This document shows, piece by piece, positions 16,583-26,102 of a stretch of DNA of 64,000 nt; positions within the stretch are counted from its first letter, which is position 1, and each line of letters starts with the position of its first letter. Both the position numbers and the translations under genes were made by a program. Under the pieces are notes generated by a model, which was given only the letters and a program-made list of their open reading frames with translations, did not search any database and had not been told where the DNA came from. The DNA is from Deinococci bacterium. GTDB lineage: Bacteria; Deinococcota; Deinococci; Deinococcales; Trueperaceae. The stretch lies in assembly GCA_030149325.1 (NCBI GenBank), contig JASBRS010000071.1, forward strand, positions 1 through 64,000, read 5' to 3'.

Positions 16583-18823
16583 ATGTTGACGCGCATCGCA
16601 CGCATCATCGGACGCTACCCGCGCTGGGTGCTGGCGGCCTGGCTGCTGCTGGCCGGCATCTCGCTGCCCTTCGCCGCCCGCGTGGGCGACGTCCTCACCG
16701 CGCAACCCGGCACGGCTCCGCACAGCGTGGCCAAGCAGGTGCGAGACCTCCTGCGCAGCCAGTTCGCGCTCCCCGACGACTACAACGTGGTGCTGGTAGC
16801 CCACGGGGTCGACACCCGGGTGGGCGAGCCCGCCTTCGACCAGGCGTTCACGCGCGTGCTCGACCGCATCCGTGCGATCCCGGGGGTGACGGCGGTGCGC
16901 GACCACACCACCGTCACCGGCCTCGACCTGGTGGCACCCGACCGCAGCTTCACGGTGGCGTTGGTGAGCATGGCGGCGCCGGACCTGGGCAAGGCCAAGG
17001 CCATCACCACCAGGGTGCGCGACGCCCTCAAGGGCGAGCCCGCCCTGCGCTTCACCCTGGCGGGCGGCCCGGCCACCGTCCAGGAGCTGGAGAAGGTGAG
17101 CCAGCGCGACGCCCACAACGCCGAGATCTTCGGCCTGCCGATCTCGCTGCTGATCCTGATCATCGCCTTCGGGGCGGTCATCGCCTCCGCCCTGCCGCTG
17201 CTGGTGGCCTTGGCGTCGATCACGGTGTCGCTGGCCGCGCTCTACGCCATGGGCCAGGTCGTCGAGTTCGCCGTCTTCACGCAGACGGTCGTCACCATGC
17301 TGGGTCTGGCCACCGGCATCGACTACGCGCTGCTGATGGTGAACCGCTTCCGTGAGGAGTTGCGGCACACCTTCGACCCGCGTGAGGCAGCCGAACGCAC
17401 CGCCCTGACCGCCGGCAAAGCCGTGGCCTTCAGCGGCCTGACGGTGGTGATGGCGTTGACGGGCCTACTGGTCCCGCCGCTCGCCTTCATCCGCTCCATC
17501 GGCGTGGGCACCATCATCGTGCTGCTCATCAGCGTCTCGGTGTCGGTGACCGCCCTCCCCGCCGCGCTGGCGCTGCTGGGCCATCGCGTGAACTGGCTCA
17601 AGGTCACCCGGCGCGAGCCCGGCCTGCGGAGCCGCAGCTTCTGGCGCGCACGCGCCAACGAGATCATGCGCCACCCGGTGGCGTGGACGGCGGTCGGCAC
17701 GGTCATCCTGGTGGCGGCCGGGCTCCCGGCGCTGGGGATGCAGGTGAAGGACCCGGGTCCGCGGGGGCTGTCGAAGGCCACCGAGGCCAACCGCACCGTC
17801 ACCTCGCTCGAGCAGCTCGGCCTGGAGGGGTTGCTCAACTCCTTCGACGTGCTCGTCGACTTCGGCGACCCGGGCTTCTACCGTCCGACCAACGTCCGCA
17901 AGATCTCGGAGTTCGACCGCCAGCTCTCGGCGCTGCCGCGCGTCGAGGGCATCACCAGTCCGATGGCCGTCAGCAGCGTCCCCCGGTTGTTCCTGTACCA
18001 GTACTACGCCTCGCCGGCGATCGCCATGAAGAGCGAGGTGGCGCCGCTGGCGCGCGCCACCATCAGCACCTCCGGGCGCTACGCGCTGGTGCGCGTGTAC
18101 CCCAAGGGCACCCTCACCCCCGGGGAGGGGACGACGCTGCTCCGTGACATCCAGGCCACGGCCGCGGGCCTGGGGCTGTCGATCACGGTCGGCGGCGGGT
18201 ACGTCCAGGAGGCGGAGTGGGCCGACGTGCTCTACCGCAGCTTCCCCTGGGCGGTGGCCCTGGTCTACCTCGCCACCGTGGTGCTGCTGGGGCTGGCCTT
18301 CCGGTCGATCCTGATCCCGCTCAAGGCCATCGTCCTGAACACCCTCACGGTGGCGGCCGCCTACGGCGTGATCACGCTGGTGTTCCAGGAGGGCGTGCTG
18401 ACCCACCTGTTCGGCGGCGGTCCGGTGCTCGGCTACATCGACACCAGTGCGCCGCTGTTCATCTTCGCCATCGTCTTCGGCCTGAGCATGGACTACGAGG
18501 TGTTCCTGGTGGCGCGCATGCTGGAGATGCACGAGCGCGGCGCCAACGACCGCGAGGCCGTCGCCACCGCGCTCTCCGCCACCGGAGGCGTCATCACCAG
18601 CGCCGCGGCGGTGATGATCACGGTCTTCGCGCTTTTCCTGTTCAGCCACGTGGTGCTCGTCCGCACCCTCGGGCTGGGCCTGTCGATCGCGGTGCTGATC
18701 GACGCCACCCTGGTGCGCGTGGCGCTGGTCCCGGCGGTCATGACCCTGGCCGGGCGCTGGAACTGGTGGATGCCCCCGGCGTTGGCGCGTCTCGCCGGTC
18801 GCGTCCATCTCAAGCCCGAGTAA
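16583..18823 (+). CDS. MMPL/RND-family membrane exporter
   Basis: 746 residues with the duplicated RND layout: one helix near 15-35, a periplasmic domain to about 190, five or six helices (190-380), a second periplasmic domain (about 400-560) and a second helix block to the end. The MMPL signatures GIDYALLMVNRFREEL (first half) and GLSMDYEVFLVARMLEMHE (second half) carry the aspartates needed for proton relay. Family members export lipids, fatty acids or siderophores in actinobacteria and hopanoids in others. It starts 25 bases after the ATPase gene, so permease, ATPase and MMPL protein form one operon. Confidence 0.9.
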   Translation: MLTRIARIIGRYPRWVLAAWLLLAGISLPFAARVGDVLTAQPGTAPHSVAKQVRDLLRSQFALPDDYNVVLVAHGVDTRVGEPAFDQAFTRVLDRIRAIPGVTAVRDHTTVTGLDLVAPDRSFTVALVSMAAPDLGKAKAITTRVRDALKGEPALRFTLAGGPATVQELEKVSQRDAHNAEIFGLPISLLILIIAFGAVIASALPLLVALASITVSLAALYAMGQVVEFAVFTQTVVTMLGLATGIDYALLMVNRFREELRHTFDPREAAERTALTAGKAVAFSGLTVVMALTGLLVPPLAFIRSIGVGTIIVLLISVSVSVTALPAALALLGHRVNWLKVTRREPGLRSRSFWRARANEIMRHPVAWTAVGTVILVAAGLPALGMQVKDPGPRGLSKATEANRTVTSLEQLGLEGLLNSFDVLVDFGDPGFYRPTNVRKISEFDRQLSALPRVEGITSPMAVSSVPRLFLYQYYASPAIAMKSEVAPLARATISTSGRYALVRVYPKGTLTPGEGTTLLRDIQATAAGLGLSITVGGGYVQEAEWADVLYRSFPWAVALVYLATVVLLGLAFRSILIPLKAIVLNTLTVAAAYGVITLVFQEGVLTHLFGGGPVLGYIDTSAPLFIFAIVFGLSMDYEVFLVARMLEMHERGANDREAVATALSATGGVITSAAAVMITVFALFLFSHVVLVRTLGLGLSIAVLIDATLVRVALVPAVMTLAGRWNWWMPPALARLAGRVHLKPE

Positions 18824-18859
18824 CCTCCCCACGCGCTCGGGCGACGAGGGGACCCCAGC

Positions 18860-19759
18860 TCAGCGCACGGCGCCCTGGACCAGCTCCGCCACGTCGAAGC
18901 GGTGCGTGGTGATGCCCGGGACCTCCAGGTCGAGGGCCCCCATCACGCGGAAGGTCAGCTCCGCGGCGCCGGCCGCGGCGGCCTGCACCTGCGTGGCGAG
19001 GGCGGGCCCCGCCGTCAGGGGGTTGAAGCTGAAGCTCAGCGTGACCGGCACGGTCTCCCCTGCCGGCGCCGTCACCTGCCCCAGGCTGGCGGTCGCCACC
19101 GTCGTGCCGCCCAGCGCCAACTGCACCGTCGGCGTCTGGACCACGTACCCGAGCCGGGCCGGGTTGTGCCACGTCACCGGGACCTGCAGGACCGCGCGCG
19201 TCAGCGACTCGATACGGAGGCTCGCCCCTTGCGAGGCCAGTCGGATCTCCGGAGCGAACCACCCCGGCGACCAGGTCACCGTGCCCTGCGCCAACGTCGT
19301 CGTCGGGAAGCGCTCCACCGTGCCCAGAACGTCGACGCCGACGCTGGCGTCCACGCGGTAGCCGGTGCTGGCTCCGCCGACGATCTGCGCCAGCGTGCCC
19401 ACCAGCCGGGGCACCTGCGCCAGCGGGATGCGCACCGCCAGGGTCAGGTCAGCGGAGCCGCGCGCGGGGAGGTCGACGCCGCCACGGAACGACGTCGCCG
19501 CCGCCCGTACGCCGCCGAGGTAGAAATCCCCGTCGAGCGCGGCCAACTCCAGCCCCACGGGGTTGGGGTTGTCGGCCCTGAGGTGCACGTCGAAGACGGC
19601 CACGCCGGAACCGATCCCGGGCGGGTCGACGTACCTGAGCCCGGTACCGTCCGCCAGCACCGTGAAGGTGGGGGCCGACACCAGCGGCCGCGCCCCTGGC
19701 GCACAGGCCGTGACCAGGACGGGGAGGATCAGCAGCAGGATCCAGCGGGAAGGTCGCAC
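18860..19759 (-). CDS. Lipoprotein with LEA14/WHy-type domains
   Basis: 299 residues. GTG 19759 is chosen because a strong AGGAGGT lies seven bases upstream and the product begins with a clean lipoprotein signal (MRPSRWILLLILPVLVTACAPG, Cys about 19). Two beta-sandwich repeats resemble the water-stress and hypersensitive-response (WHy/LEA2) domain. The first has VHLRADNPNPVGLELAALD near 65-85 and the second TWHNPARLGY near 195. Such domains occur in desiccation-related proteins; the role here is unknown. It lies 30 bases after the dppB-like gene in the same direction, so it may belong to the peptide-transport operon. Confidence 0.75.
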   Translation of the reverse strand: MRPSRWILLLILPVLVTACAPGARPLVSAPTFTVLADGTGLRYVDPPGIGSGVAVFDVHLRADNPNPVGLELAALDGDFYLGGVRAAATSFRGGVDLPARGSADLTLAVRIPLAQVPRLVGTLAQIVGGASTGYRVDASVGVDVLGTVERFPTTTLAQGTVTWSPGWFAPEIRLASQGASLRIESLTRAVLQVPVTWHNPARLGYVVQTPTVQLALGGTTVATASLGQVTAPAGETVPVTLSFSFNPLTAGPALATQVQAAAAGAAELTFRVMGALDLEVPGITTHRFDVAELVQGAVR

Positions 19760-19789
19760 GCTCCACCTCCTGGGCGCTCGAAGCACCCT

Positions 19790-20734
19790 TCACCGAAGGG
19801 TAATGCGGGGGTTGAAGACGGCGTATAAGATATCCGCCACCAGGTTGGCGAGAGCGAACCCCAGCACCGCCACCAGCGCCACCGCCTGCAGCAGCGGGAT
19901 GTCGCGGCGTGCGATGGCGAAGGTGAGCAGGCGGCCCAATCCCGGGTAGTTGAAGACGTTCTCCACGACGATGAGGCCGCTGATGAGCCAGCCGAAGCTG
20001 ATGGCGATGACGGTGATGGTGGGGAGCAGGGCGTTGCGCAGCACGTGGGCGATCACCACCCGACGCCACGGCACGCCCTTGAGGACGGCCGTGCGCACGT
20101 ACGGACGTCCCAGCTCCACCAGCACGCTGGCCCGCGTCAGCCGGGCGACGTAGGCCAGGAGCACCAGCGTCGCGGTGAGCGCTGGGAGCACCAGGTAGGG
20201 CAGGGCGGCGACGAGGCCCGTGCCGGGAGCGATCGACGAGTTGGCCGGCAGCCAGCCCAGCCGGAAGCTGAACACCTGGATCAGCACCAGCCCGGTGATG
20301 AACTCGGGCAGCCCCACCACCGACAGGCTCGCGAGGCTGATGACGGTGTCGATCCAACTCTCCTCGTAGAGGGCCGCCAGCACGCCCAGCCCCACCGCGG
20401 TGGGGACGGCGATGAGCAGGGTCAGGCCGGCGAGCTGCAGCGAGTTGCCGAGGCGGGAGAGCACCAGCTCGCGGACCGGTTGTCCGGTGCTGAACGACGT
20501 CCCCCAGTCCCCACGGACGAAGTCCCCGAGCCACGTCAGGTACTGGATCGGCAGCGGCCGGTCGAGGCCGAGCTGTGCCCGCAGCTGCGCCAGCGCCTGG
20601 GCGCTGGCCTCACGCCCCAGGAGGATGCGCGCCACGTCGCCGGGGAGCGCCTGGGTGATCAGGAAGATGAGCAGCGACGTGAAGACCAGGGTGAGCAGCA
20701 GGAACCCGGCACGCCGGAGCAGGAACCTAGCCAT
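19790..20734 (-). CDS. Peptide ABC transporter permease (DppB type)
   Basis: 314 residues, six predicted membrane helices. It starts MARFLLRRAGFLLLTLVFTS, as DppB/OppB proteins do, and has QLGLDRPLPIQYLTWLGDFVRGDWG (about 55-79) and the EAA-loop region around LTRASVLVELGRPYVRTA near 190. It pairs with the DppC-like permease to form the import channel for di- or oligopeptides, or sometimes nickel or sugars. Its ATG overlaps the stop of the fused ATPase gene by eight bases. Order in the operon: binding protein, dppC, fused dppDF, dppB. Confidence 0.92.
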   Translation of the reverse strand: MARFLLRRAGFLLLTLVFTSLLIFLITQALPGDVARILLGREASAQALAQLRAQLGLDRPLPIQYLTWLGDFVRGDWGTSFSTGQPVRELVLSRLGNSLQLAGLTLLIAVPTAVGLGVLAALYEESWIDTVISLASLSVVGLPEFITGLVLIQVFSFRLGWLPANSSIAPGTGLVAALPYLVLPALTATLVLLAYVARLTRASVLVELGRPYVRTAVLKGVPWRRVVIAHVLRNALLPTITVIAISFGWLISGLIVVENVFNYPGLGRLLTFAIARRDIPLLQAVALVAVLGFALANLVADILYAVFNPRITLR

Positions 20735-22829
20735 CGCCGCCCTCCGAGGTCGCGCCGGGCACCGCCGGGGCCCCGCCGTCGCCGAAGAGCGCCGTCTGGA
20801 CCGACGCCAGCTCCTCGAGGGGGATGTGGCAGGCGATGGCGTGGCCGTCGGGGCCGTGCCGCCACGGCGGGGCCTGCTCCCGGCACTGGGGACCCACGAG
20901 CCGCGGGCAGCGGGTGTGGAAGGGGCAGCCGCCCGGCACGTCGACGGGGCTGGGTACGTCGCCCTCCAGGCGCACGCGCGCCCGCTCGACGCCCGGGGCC
21001 AGCAGCGGCACCGCCGAGAGCAGCGCCTCGCTGTAGGGGTGGTACGGCGGGCTCAGCACGCTCCGGGCCGGCCCCGTCTCCACCACCCGGCCGAGGTAGA
21101 CGACGGCGACCTGGTCGGCCAGGAACCCCACCACCGCGAGATCGTGGGAGATGAACAGGTAGCCGCTTCCGCGAACCTGCTGGAGCTCGCCCAGCAGGTT
21201 CAGGATGGCCGCCTGGACCGACACGTCCAGCCCCGACACCGACTCGTCGAACACCAGCACCTCGGGTTCGGCCGCGAACGCCCGGGCGATGGCCACGCGC
21301 TGCTTCTCCCCGCCGGAGAGCTGCGCCGGGCGCTTCTCCGCGTAGCTCCGTGGGAGCTGCACCGACTCCAGCAGACGGGCCACCCGCTCGGCCGCCTCCT
21401 CGCGCGGGACCCCCGCCATGCGGCGCAGCGGGCGGCCCAGGGTCGAACCCACGCTGCGGTAGGGGTTGAGCGCCTCGTCGGAGCTCTGGAACACCATCTG
21501 CAGGCGCCGGATGGCGCTCGCCGGGCGTCGCTCTAGCCTGCGCGGCAGCTCGTCGCCGAGCAGCCGTACGGTCCCGGCGGAGGCGGCCTCGAGCCCGAGC
21601 ACGCTGCGGGCCGTGGTGCTCTTGCCGCTCCCCGACTCCCCCACGAGCCCCAGGGTGTGCCCGCGACGGACGCTGAGGCTGACGTCCTCGACCGCCCGCA
21701 CGGCGCGTCGCGGGGCGCCGCGAAGCAGCTCGACGAGCGAGCGGCGGAGGGGGAAGCGCTTCGCCAGGTGCTCGACCTCGAGCACCGCCTCGGCGTCCTC
21801 CGCGGGCGCGTGGAGCCGGCCGGCCGGCGCGGGCTGGTGGGGATCGGCCTGGCCGGCCTCGACCTCAGGCCAGCGCCAACAGCGCACGCGCCCCTCCGGC
21901 GTCGCCTCCAGCGCTGGCGTGGCCTCCCGACAGTCGTCGACGGCGAGGGGACAGCGTGGCGCGAAGACGCAGCCGGCGGGGAGGTCGGTGGCGGGCGGGA
22001 TGCGGCCGGGGATGGGCCGCAACGTGACCTCGTGCCGGGTCGACCCGAGCCGGGGCACGCTGTCGAGCAGGCCCTGCGTGTAGGGGTGGCGCGGCTGCGT
22101 GAACAACCGGGTCGCGGGAGCGTCCTCGACCATCTCGCCGGCGTAGAGCACGGCCACGCGGTCGCACAGCTCGGCGACCACGCCCAGGCTGTGCGAGACG
22201 TAGAGCACGGCCGTGCCGGAGTCGTGGACGAGCCTGCGCACCAGGTCGAGGATGGTGGCCTCGGTGGTGACGTCGAGGTTGGTGGTGGGCTCGTCGAGGA
22301 CCAGCAGGTCGGGCTCGCCGGCCAGCGCCATAGCGATGAGGATGCGTTGCTGCATGCCGCCCGAGAGCTGGTGCGGGTAGGCGCCCGCCACGCGCTCCGG
22401 GTCGGCCAGACCCACCGCCTCCAGCAGGGCGTGGGCGCGACCGCGCAGCTCCGGCGTGCTGCGTCCGCTGGGGTCCAGGGCCTCCTCGACCTGACGCCCC
22501 ACGCGGTGCGCGGGGTTGAGCGAGGGGAGCGGGTCCTGGGGGACCAGCGCGACGCGTCGATGGAACTCACGTCGGCGGGCCTCCGGCCCCAGCGTGGCGA
22601 GGTCACGGCCGCGGAACAGGATGCGCCCGCCGAGCAACCGCCCGTGCGCCGGCAGGGACTGGAGCACGGCGTGCGCCAGCGTGGTCTTGCCGCTGCCGCT
22701 CTCGCCCACCAGCCCGTAGGTGACCCCCCGCTCCAAGGTCAGGTCCACGTCGCGTACCGCGCGCACCCAGCCGCGCCCGCGTCGGTAGCCGACGCTGACG
22801 CCCTCGAGGCGCACCACGGCCTCGCTCAC
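20727..22829 (-). CDS. Fused peptide ABC transporter ATPase (DppD-DppF)
   Basis: 700 residues holding two complete ATP-binding cassettes that are usually separate proteins. Cassette 1: Walker A GESGSGKTT near residue 40, LSGGMQQR, LLVLDEPTTNLD, then the oligopeptide C-terminal domain with PIPGRIPPATDLPAGCVFAPRCPL. Cassette 2, from about residue 375: Walker A GESGSGKST, LSGGEKQR, VLVFDESVSGLD, and a second C-terminal domain ending PGGCPFHTRCPRL. Each cassette has the cysteine cluster that can hold an iron-sulfur centre in this family. GTG 22829 overlaps the dppC stop (GTGA). The fusion fixes a 1:1 ratio of the two ATPases. Confidence 0.93.
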   Translation of the reverse strand: MSEAVVRLEGVSVGYRRGRGWVRAVRDVDLTLERGVTYGLVGESGSGKTTLAHAVLQSLPAHGRLLGGRILFRGRDLATLGPEARRREFHRRVALVPQDPLPSLNPAHRVGRQVEEALDPSGRSTPELRGRAHALLEAVGLADPERVAGAYPHQLSGGMQQRILIAMALAGEPDLLVLDEPTTNLDVTTEATILDLVRRLVHDSGTAVLYVSHSLGVVAELCDRVAVLYAGEMVEDAPATRLFTQPRHPYTQGLLDSVPRLGSTRHEVTLRPIPGRIPPATDLPAGCVFAPRCPLAVDDCREATPALEATPEGRVRCWRWPEVEAGQADPHQPAPAGRLHAPAEDAEAVLEVEHLAKRFPLRRSLVELLRGAPRRAVRAVEDVSLSVRRGHTLGLVGESGSGKSTTARSVLGLEAASAGTVRLLGDELPRRLERRPASAIRRLQMVFQSSDEALNPYRSVGSTLGRPLRRMAGVPREEAAERVARLLESVQLPRSYAEKRPAQLSGGEKQRVAIARAFAAEPEVLVFDESVSGLDVSVQAAILNLLGELQQVRGSGYLFISHDLAVVGFLADQVAVVYLGRVVETGPARSVLSPPYHPYSEALLSAVPLLAPGVERARVRLEGDVPSPVDVPGGCPFHTRCPRLVGPQCREQAPPWRHGPDGHAIACHIPLEELASVQTALFGDGGAPAVPGATSEGGDG

Positions 22830-23707
22830 GGCGTGTCCCCTACCTGCAGCACGCGCTTGAGGCCGTCGGCCAGGAGGTTCACGGCGATCACCAGCAGCGA
22901 GATCGCCAGCGCCGGGAAGGTGAGGGTCCAGGGCGTGAGGTAGACGTAGTCGCGCGCTTCGCTGACCATCAGCCCCCAATCGGGGTTGGGGGGCTGCACG
23001 CCGACCCCCAGGAAGCCGAGCGATGCCACCAGGAAGATGGCGTAGGAGAAGCGCAGCGCCGATTCGACGGCGAGGGCGGGCAGCACGCTGGGCAGGACCT
23101 CACGGCCGAGGACGAAGGCGGTGCTCTCCCCCTGCATGCGGGCGGCCAGCACGTACTCCTTGGTCTTGGTGTCGAGCACCACGCTGCGCACGACGCGCGC
23201 CACGATGGGGGTGTAGGCGACCGCGATCACGGCCAACACGCTGACGCGCGAGGGGCCGAGGGAGCCCAGCAGCAACAGCGCGAGCAGCAGCGCGGGGATG
23301 GCCAGCAGGCTGTCGAAGACGCGATAGGTGACCTCTTCGACCCAGCCGCCGCGGTAGGAGGCCGCCAGTCCCACCAGCGTCCCCACCAGCACGGCGACCA
23401 GGGTGCCGCTGCCGGCCAGCAGGAAGATGTCGCGGTCGCCGGCGACGACGCGGCTCAAGACGTCGCGGCCGAGGTGGTCGGTGCCGAAGGGGTGGGCCGG
23501 CGAGGGGGGCTGGCTGCGGGCCGCGAAGTCCTGATCGAGCGGCCCGTAGGGCGTGACCCACGGCCCCAGCAGCGCCAGCAGCAGGAAGGCGGCGGCGAGC
23601 GTGGCGCCCAGCGCCGACGACGGTCGGGCGTAGAGCCCCCTCAGCAGCCTGCGCCAGGCCCCCGAACGCCGCCGGACGATGCCGGCAGCGGCGGCCGGCC
23701 TAGCCAC
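22826..23707 (-). CDS. Peptide ABC transporter permease (DppC type)
   Basis: 293 residues, six predicted helices. After a cytosolic N-terminus (about 30 residues) comes the first helix, then HPFGTDHLGRDVLSRVVAGDR at about 75-95, diagnostic of DppC/OppC, and the EAA-like AARMQGESTAFVLGREVLPSVL near 190. PNPDWGLMVSEARDYVYLTPW near the C-terminus is also typical. Partner of the DppB-like permease. It begins 99 bases after the binding-protein gene and overlaps the fused ATPase gene by four bases. Confidence 0.92.
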   Translation of the reverse strand: MARPAAAAGIVRRRSGAWRRLLRGLYARPSSALGATLAAAFLLLALLGPWVTPYGPLDQDFAARSQPPSPAHPFGTDHLGRDVLSRVVAGDRDIFLLAGSGTLVAVLVGTLVGLAASYRGGWVEEVTYRVFDSLLAIPALLLALLLLGSLGPSRVSVLAVIAVAYTPIVARVVRSVVLDTKTKEYVLAARMQGESTAFVLGREVLPSVLPALAVESALRFSYAIFLVASLGFLGVGVQPPNPDWGLMVSEARDYVYLTPWTLTFPALAISLLVIAVNLLADGLKRVLQVGDTP

Positions 23708-23806
23708 GCCGCGACAGGACCATCGTCTGAGTGTGGATCGTGATCATGGACGTCCCGTGCGGGCGCATCCCGGCGCGTGGCCGAGCGCGCCCGCACGGAT
23801 CCCTCG

Positions 23807-25333
23807 TCAGGGAGCGTGGACCGCCGCCAGGTCGCTGCGACCGGCGAAGGCCTTGAGCTGGTAGCCGCTGAAGCCGTCGCGGATGGCGCCGAGCTGCGGG
23901 AAGAAGTAGGGGATCACGATGGGGCCGGTGCTGGCCAGCATCGCCTGGATCTCGTGGTAGTCCGCGACCCGCTTGGCGGCATCGAGCGTGGTGCCGGCGT
24001 CCTCCACCAGGGCGTCGAAGGCCGGGTTGCAGTAGTGGCTCTCGTTCCACTTGGCGTTACAGGCGAGCATCACGTTGAGGTAGAACTGCGGGTACGGCCG
24101 CGAGCCCCAGCCGGTGATCCCGAAATCGACGTCGAGCCACTTGTTGTCGCCGTAGTAGACGCTCTCGGGCTCGACGATGACGTTGATGTCGAAGCCCGCC
24201 TTGGCGAGCTGCTGCTTGAGCACCACCGCGAGGTCGGGGCGATCCCCGGTGTTGGGGGTGTGCAGGTCGAGCTTCAAGCCGTCGGGGTAGCCCGCCTCCT
24301 TGAGCAACTCCCGCGCCTTGGCGGCGTCGGTCTGCGGGGGCTGGGCGTTGGGGTCGTAGTACGCCTTGTACAGCGGGCCGATGGGGGTGTCGTTGCCGAC
24401 CGCACCGAGCCCCTGGGTCACGGCGTCGGTGATGGCCTGGCGGTCCACCGCCAGCTTCAGCGCCTCCACCACGCGCGGGTCGTTGCCGGGCGCGCGGTCG
24501 CTGCGCAAGCGGATGACGTTGAAGCCGTTGGTGGGAACGTCGAGGCGGGCGATGCCCTTGACGTTGGCGAGCGACTGGTACAGCGGCGTCGGGAGGCGCG
24601 TGGCCAGATCGATCTGGCCCCCACGCAACGCCGAAACCTCGGCCGCCGGGTCGCTGAAGAAGATCAGCTCGAGCTTGGCCACCCCCGGCTTGCCGGGCAT
24701 GAAGTAGTGCGGGTTGGCCGTCAGCTCCATGCGGTCGTCGGGATGGTAGCTCTGCACCACGAAGGGGCCGCTGCCGTCGAACGCGGTGAAGTCGGTGGTG
24801 CCGTTCTTGACGATGACGGCGTGGTTGTCGCTGAGGTCGTAGAGGAAGAACGGGTTGGTCTTCTTGAGCGTGAAGGTCACCTGGTGGGGGCCGCTGGCGG
24901 TGACGCTGGCGATGTCGGCGTAGAGGTCGCTGGTGGGGAGCTTGGCGGCCGGGTCGCGCAGGCGGTCGAAGGTGTAGACGACGTCCTGCGCCGTCACCGG
25001 ACTGCCGTCGTGCCAGGTGGCATCGGTGGCGAGCTCGAAGGTGTAGGTCAGGCCGTCGCTGGACACCTTCCAGGAGGTGGCCAGGCGGGGTTGGACGTTG
25101 TTGTCGGCGTCGACGTCGACGAGGTAATCGTAGACGGCGTTGAGGACGGCGATCTCGGCGTCGCTGGAGGCGTAGGCGGGATCGAGCTTGGAGGGCGTCT
25201 CCATCCCCACGCGCAGCGTCCCGCTGGGAGCGGACTGCGCGACGGCGCCTCCCACCAGCAGGGCCGCCGCGAGCGCCGCGACGACGGTGCGAAGGCGGGT
25301 CCTACGTACGTTCTTCCAGACGTTCATGAACAT
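23807..25333 (-). CDS. Peptide ABC transporter substrate-binding protein (SBP family 5)
   Basis: 508 residues with a Sec signal peptide cut near AVA-QS (about residue 32) and no lipobox, so it is periplasmic. The mature protein begins GTLRVGMETPSKLDPAYASSDAEI and shows family-5 signatures: LVDVDADNNVQPRLATSWKVSSDGLTYTFEL and VVYTFDRLRDP. The GGAGG six bases upstream supports ATG 25333; a second ATG lies two codons in. It delivers peptides, or another ligand of this broad family, to the downstream permeases. The ligand cannot be predicted. Confidence 0.93.
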   Translation of the reverse strand: MFMNVWKNVRRTRLRTVVAALAAALLVGGAVAQSAPSGTLRVGMETPSKLDPAYASSDAEIAVLNAVYDYLVDVDADNNVQPRLATSWKVSSDGLTYTFELATDATWHDGSPVTAQDVVYTFDRLRDPAAKLPTSDLYADIASVTASGPHQVTFTLKKTNPFFLYDLSDNHAVIVKNGTTDFTAFDGSGPFVVQSYHPDDRMELTANPHYFMPGKPGVAKLELIFFSDPAAEVSALRGGQIDLATRLPTPLYQSLANVKGIARLDVPTNGFNVIRLRSDRAPGNDPRVVEALKLAVDRQAITDAVTQGLGAVGNDTPIGPLYKAYYDPNAQPPQTDAAKARELLKEAGYPDGLKLDLHTPNTGDRPDLAVVLKQQLAKAGFDINVIVEPESVYYGDNKWLDVDFGITGWGSRPYPQFYLNVMLACNAKWNESHYCNPAFDALVEDAGTTLDAAKRVADYHEIQAMLASTGPIVIPYFFPQLGAIRDGFSGYQLKAFAGRSDLAAVHAP

Positions 25334-25391
25334 GGTGACCTCCAAGGTCCTGGACGACGGGGGACGGGGGCGGGCCGGTGCGTGCTTCGGC

Positions 25392-25985
25392 TCACGCCGC
25401 GGCCCTCCAGCCGGAGTCGGGCAGGCGCTCGCCTGCGGTGATCGCCACCTCGAGCCGGTTCTCGGGCGGGGCGAGGGGACAGTCCCACCGTGGGCTGTAG
25501 GTGCAGCTCGGGTGGTAGGCGAAGTTGAAGTCGAGCACCAGGCGGCCGCCCTCGGTCCCGAGGTCGGCGTGCTTGCGGGTGTCGAGGAGGTATCGGCCAC
25601 CTCCGTAGCTGGTACGGCCGGAGGTGGCGTCGGCGAAGGGCAGGAACAGCCCGCCGCCGTAGTCGACGAGGCGGTAGAGGGCGAGACGGCGGCGTCCGCC
25701 GGCGAGGTCGAAGCTGAGGCGGGCGACGCGCGCCAGCCGAAGCGTGCCGTCGTCGGTCAGCTCGACCTCGAAGGCTCCGCCGGGATCGTCCTCGGCGACG
25801 GCCAGCACCCGCGCTGCCGGGTCGTAGGGGTGGTACGGCAAGCCCGCGAACGACGCTCGGTCGCCGGGGCCCAGCGGCGAGCACGGGTGCTCCGCGAACA
25901 GCGCGTCGCGCCGGCGGCGGAAGCGCTCCCAGCGCTCCTCCGGCGGGAGGTCCGAGGCCCGCGCCTCCCGGTACATGTCCGCCAC
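25392..25985 (-). CDS. DUF1684-family protein
   Basis: 197 residues from GTG 25985. The diagnostic DUF1684 pattern is present: SYGGGRYL (about 144-151), then LVLDFNFAYHPSCTYSPRWDCPLAPPENRLEVAITAGE with conserved DFN, HPSC and CPLxPPEN. The fold is beta-rich; the function is unknown. The family normally has more N-terminal sequence (a D-F-R-R-R-V-type helix), and the frame stays open upstream through LDATERALDLLDFRRR. It has no ATG, GTG or TTG there, but a CTG at 26033 follows GGGAGG by seven bases, so the true product may start at CTG with about 213 residues. It precedes the peptide-binding protein by 58 bases. Confidence 0.8.
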   Translation of the reverse strand: MADMYREARASDLPPEERWERFRRRRDALFAEHPCSPLGPGDRASFAGLPYHPYDPAARVLAVAEDDPGGAFEVELTDDGTLRLARVARLSFDLAGGRRRLALYRLVDYGGGLFLPFADATSGRTSYGGGRYLLDTRKHADLGTEGGRLVLDFNFAYHPSCTYSPRWDCPLAPPENRLEVAITAGERLPDSGWRAAA

Positions 25986-26090
25986 GCGCCGCCGGAAGTC
26001 GAGCAGATCGAGTGCGCGTTCGGTGGCGTCCAGGGTGCAGCCTCCCTCTGCCTCGGGACCATCGAGCGAGCCGAGGATGCGGGTCGCCCG

Positions 26091-26096
26091 TAGAAT
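26091..26096 (+). promoter_or_regulatory. -10 element of a leaderless promoter (enoyl-CoA hydratase)
   Basis: TAGAAT, six bases before the ATG at 26103. Transcription would start at the first codon. Confidence 0.5.
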
Positions 26097-26102
26097 GAGC
26101 CT

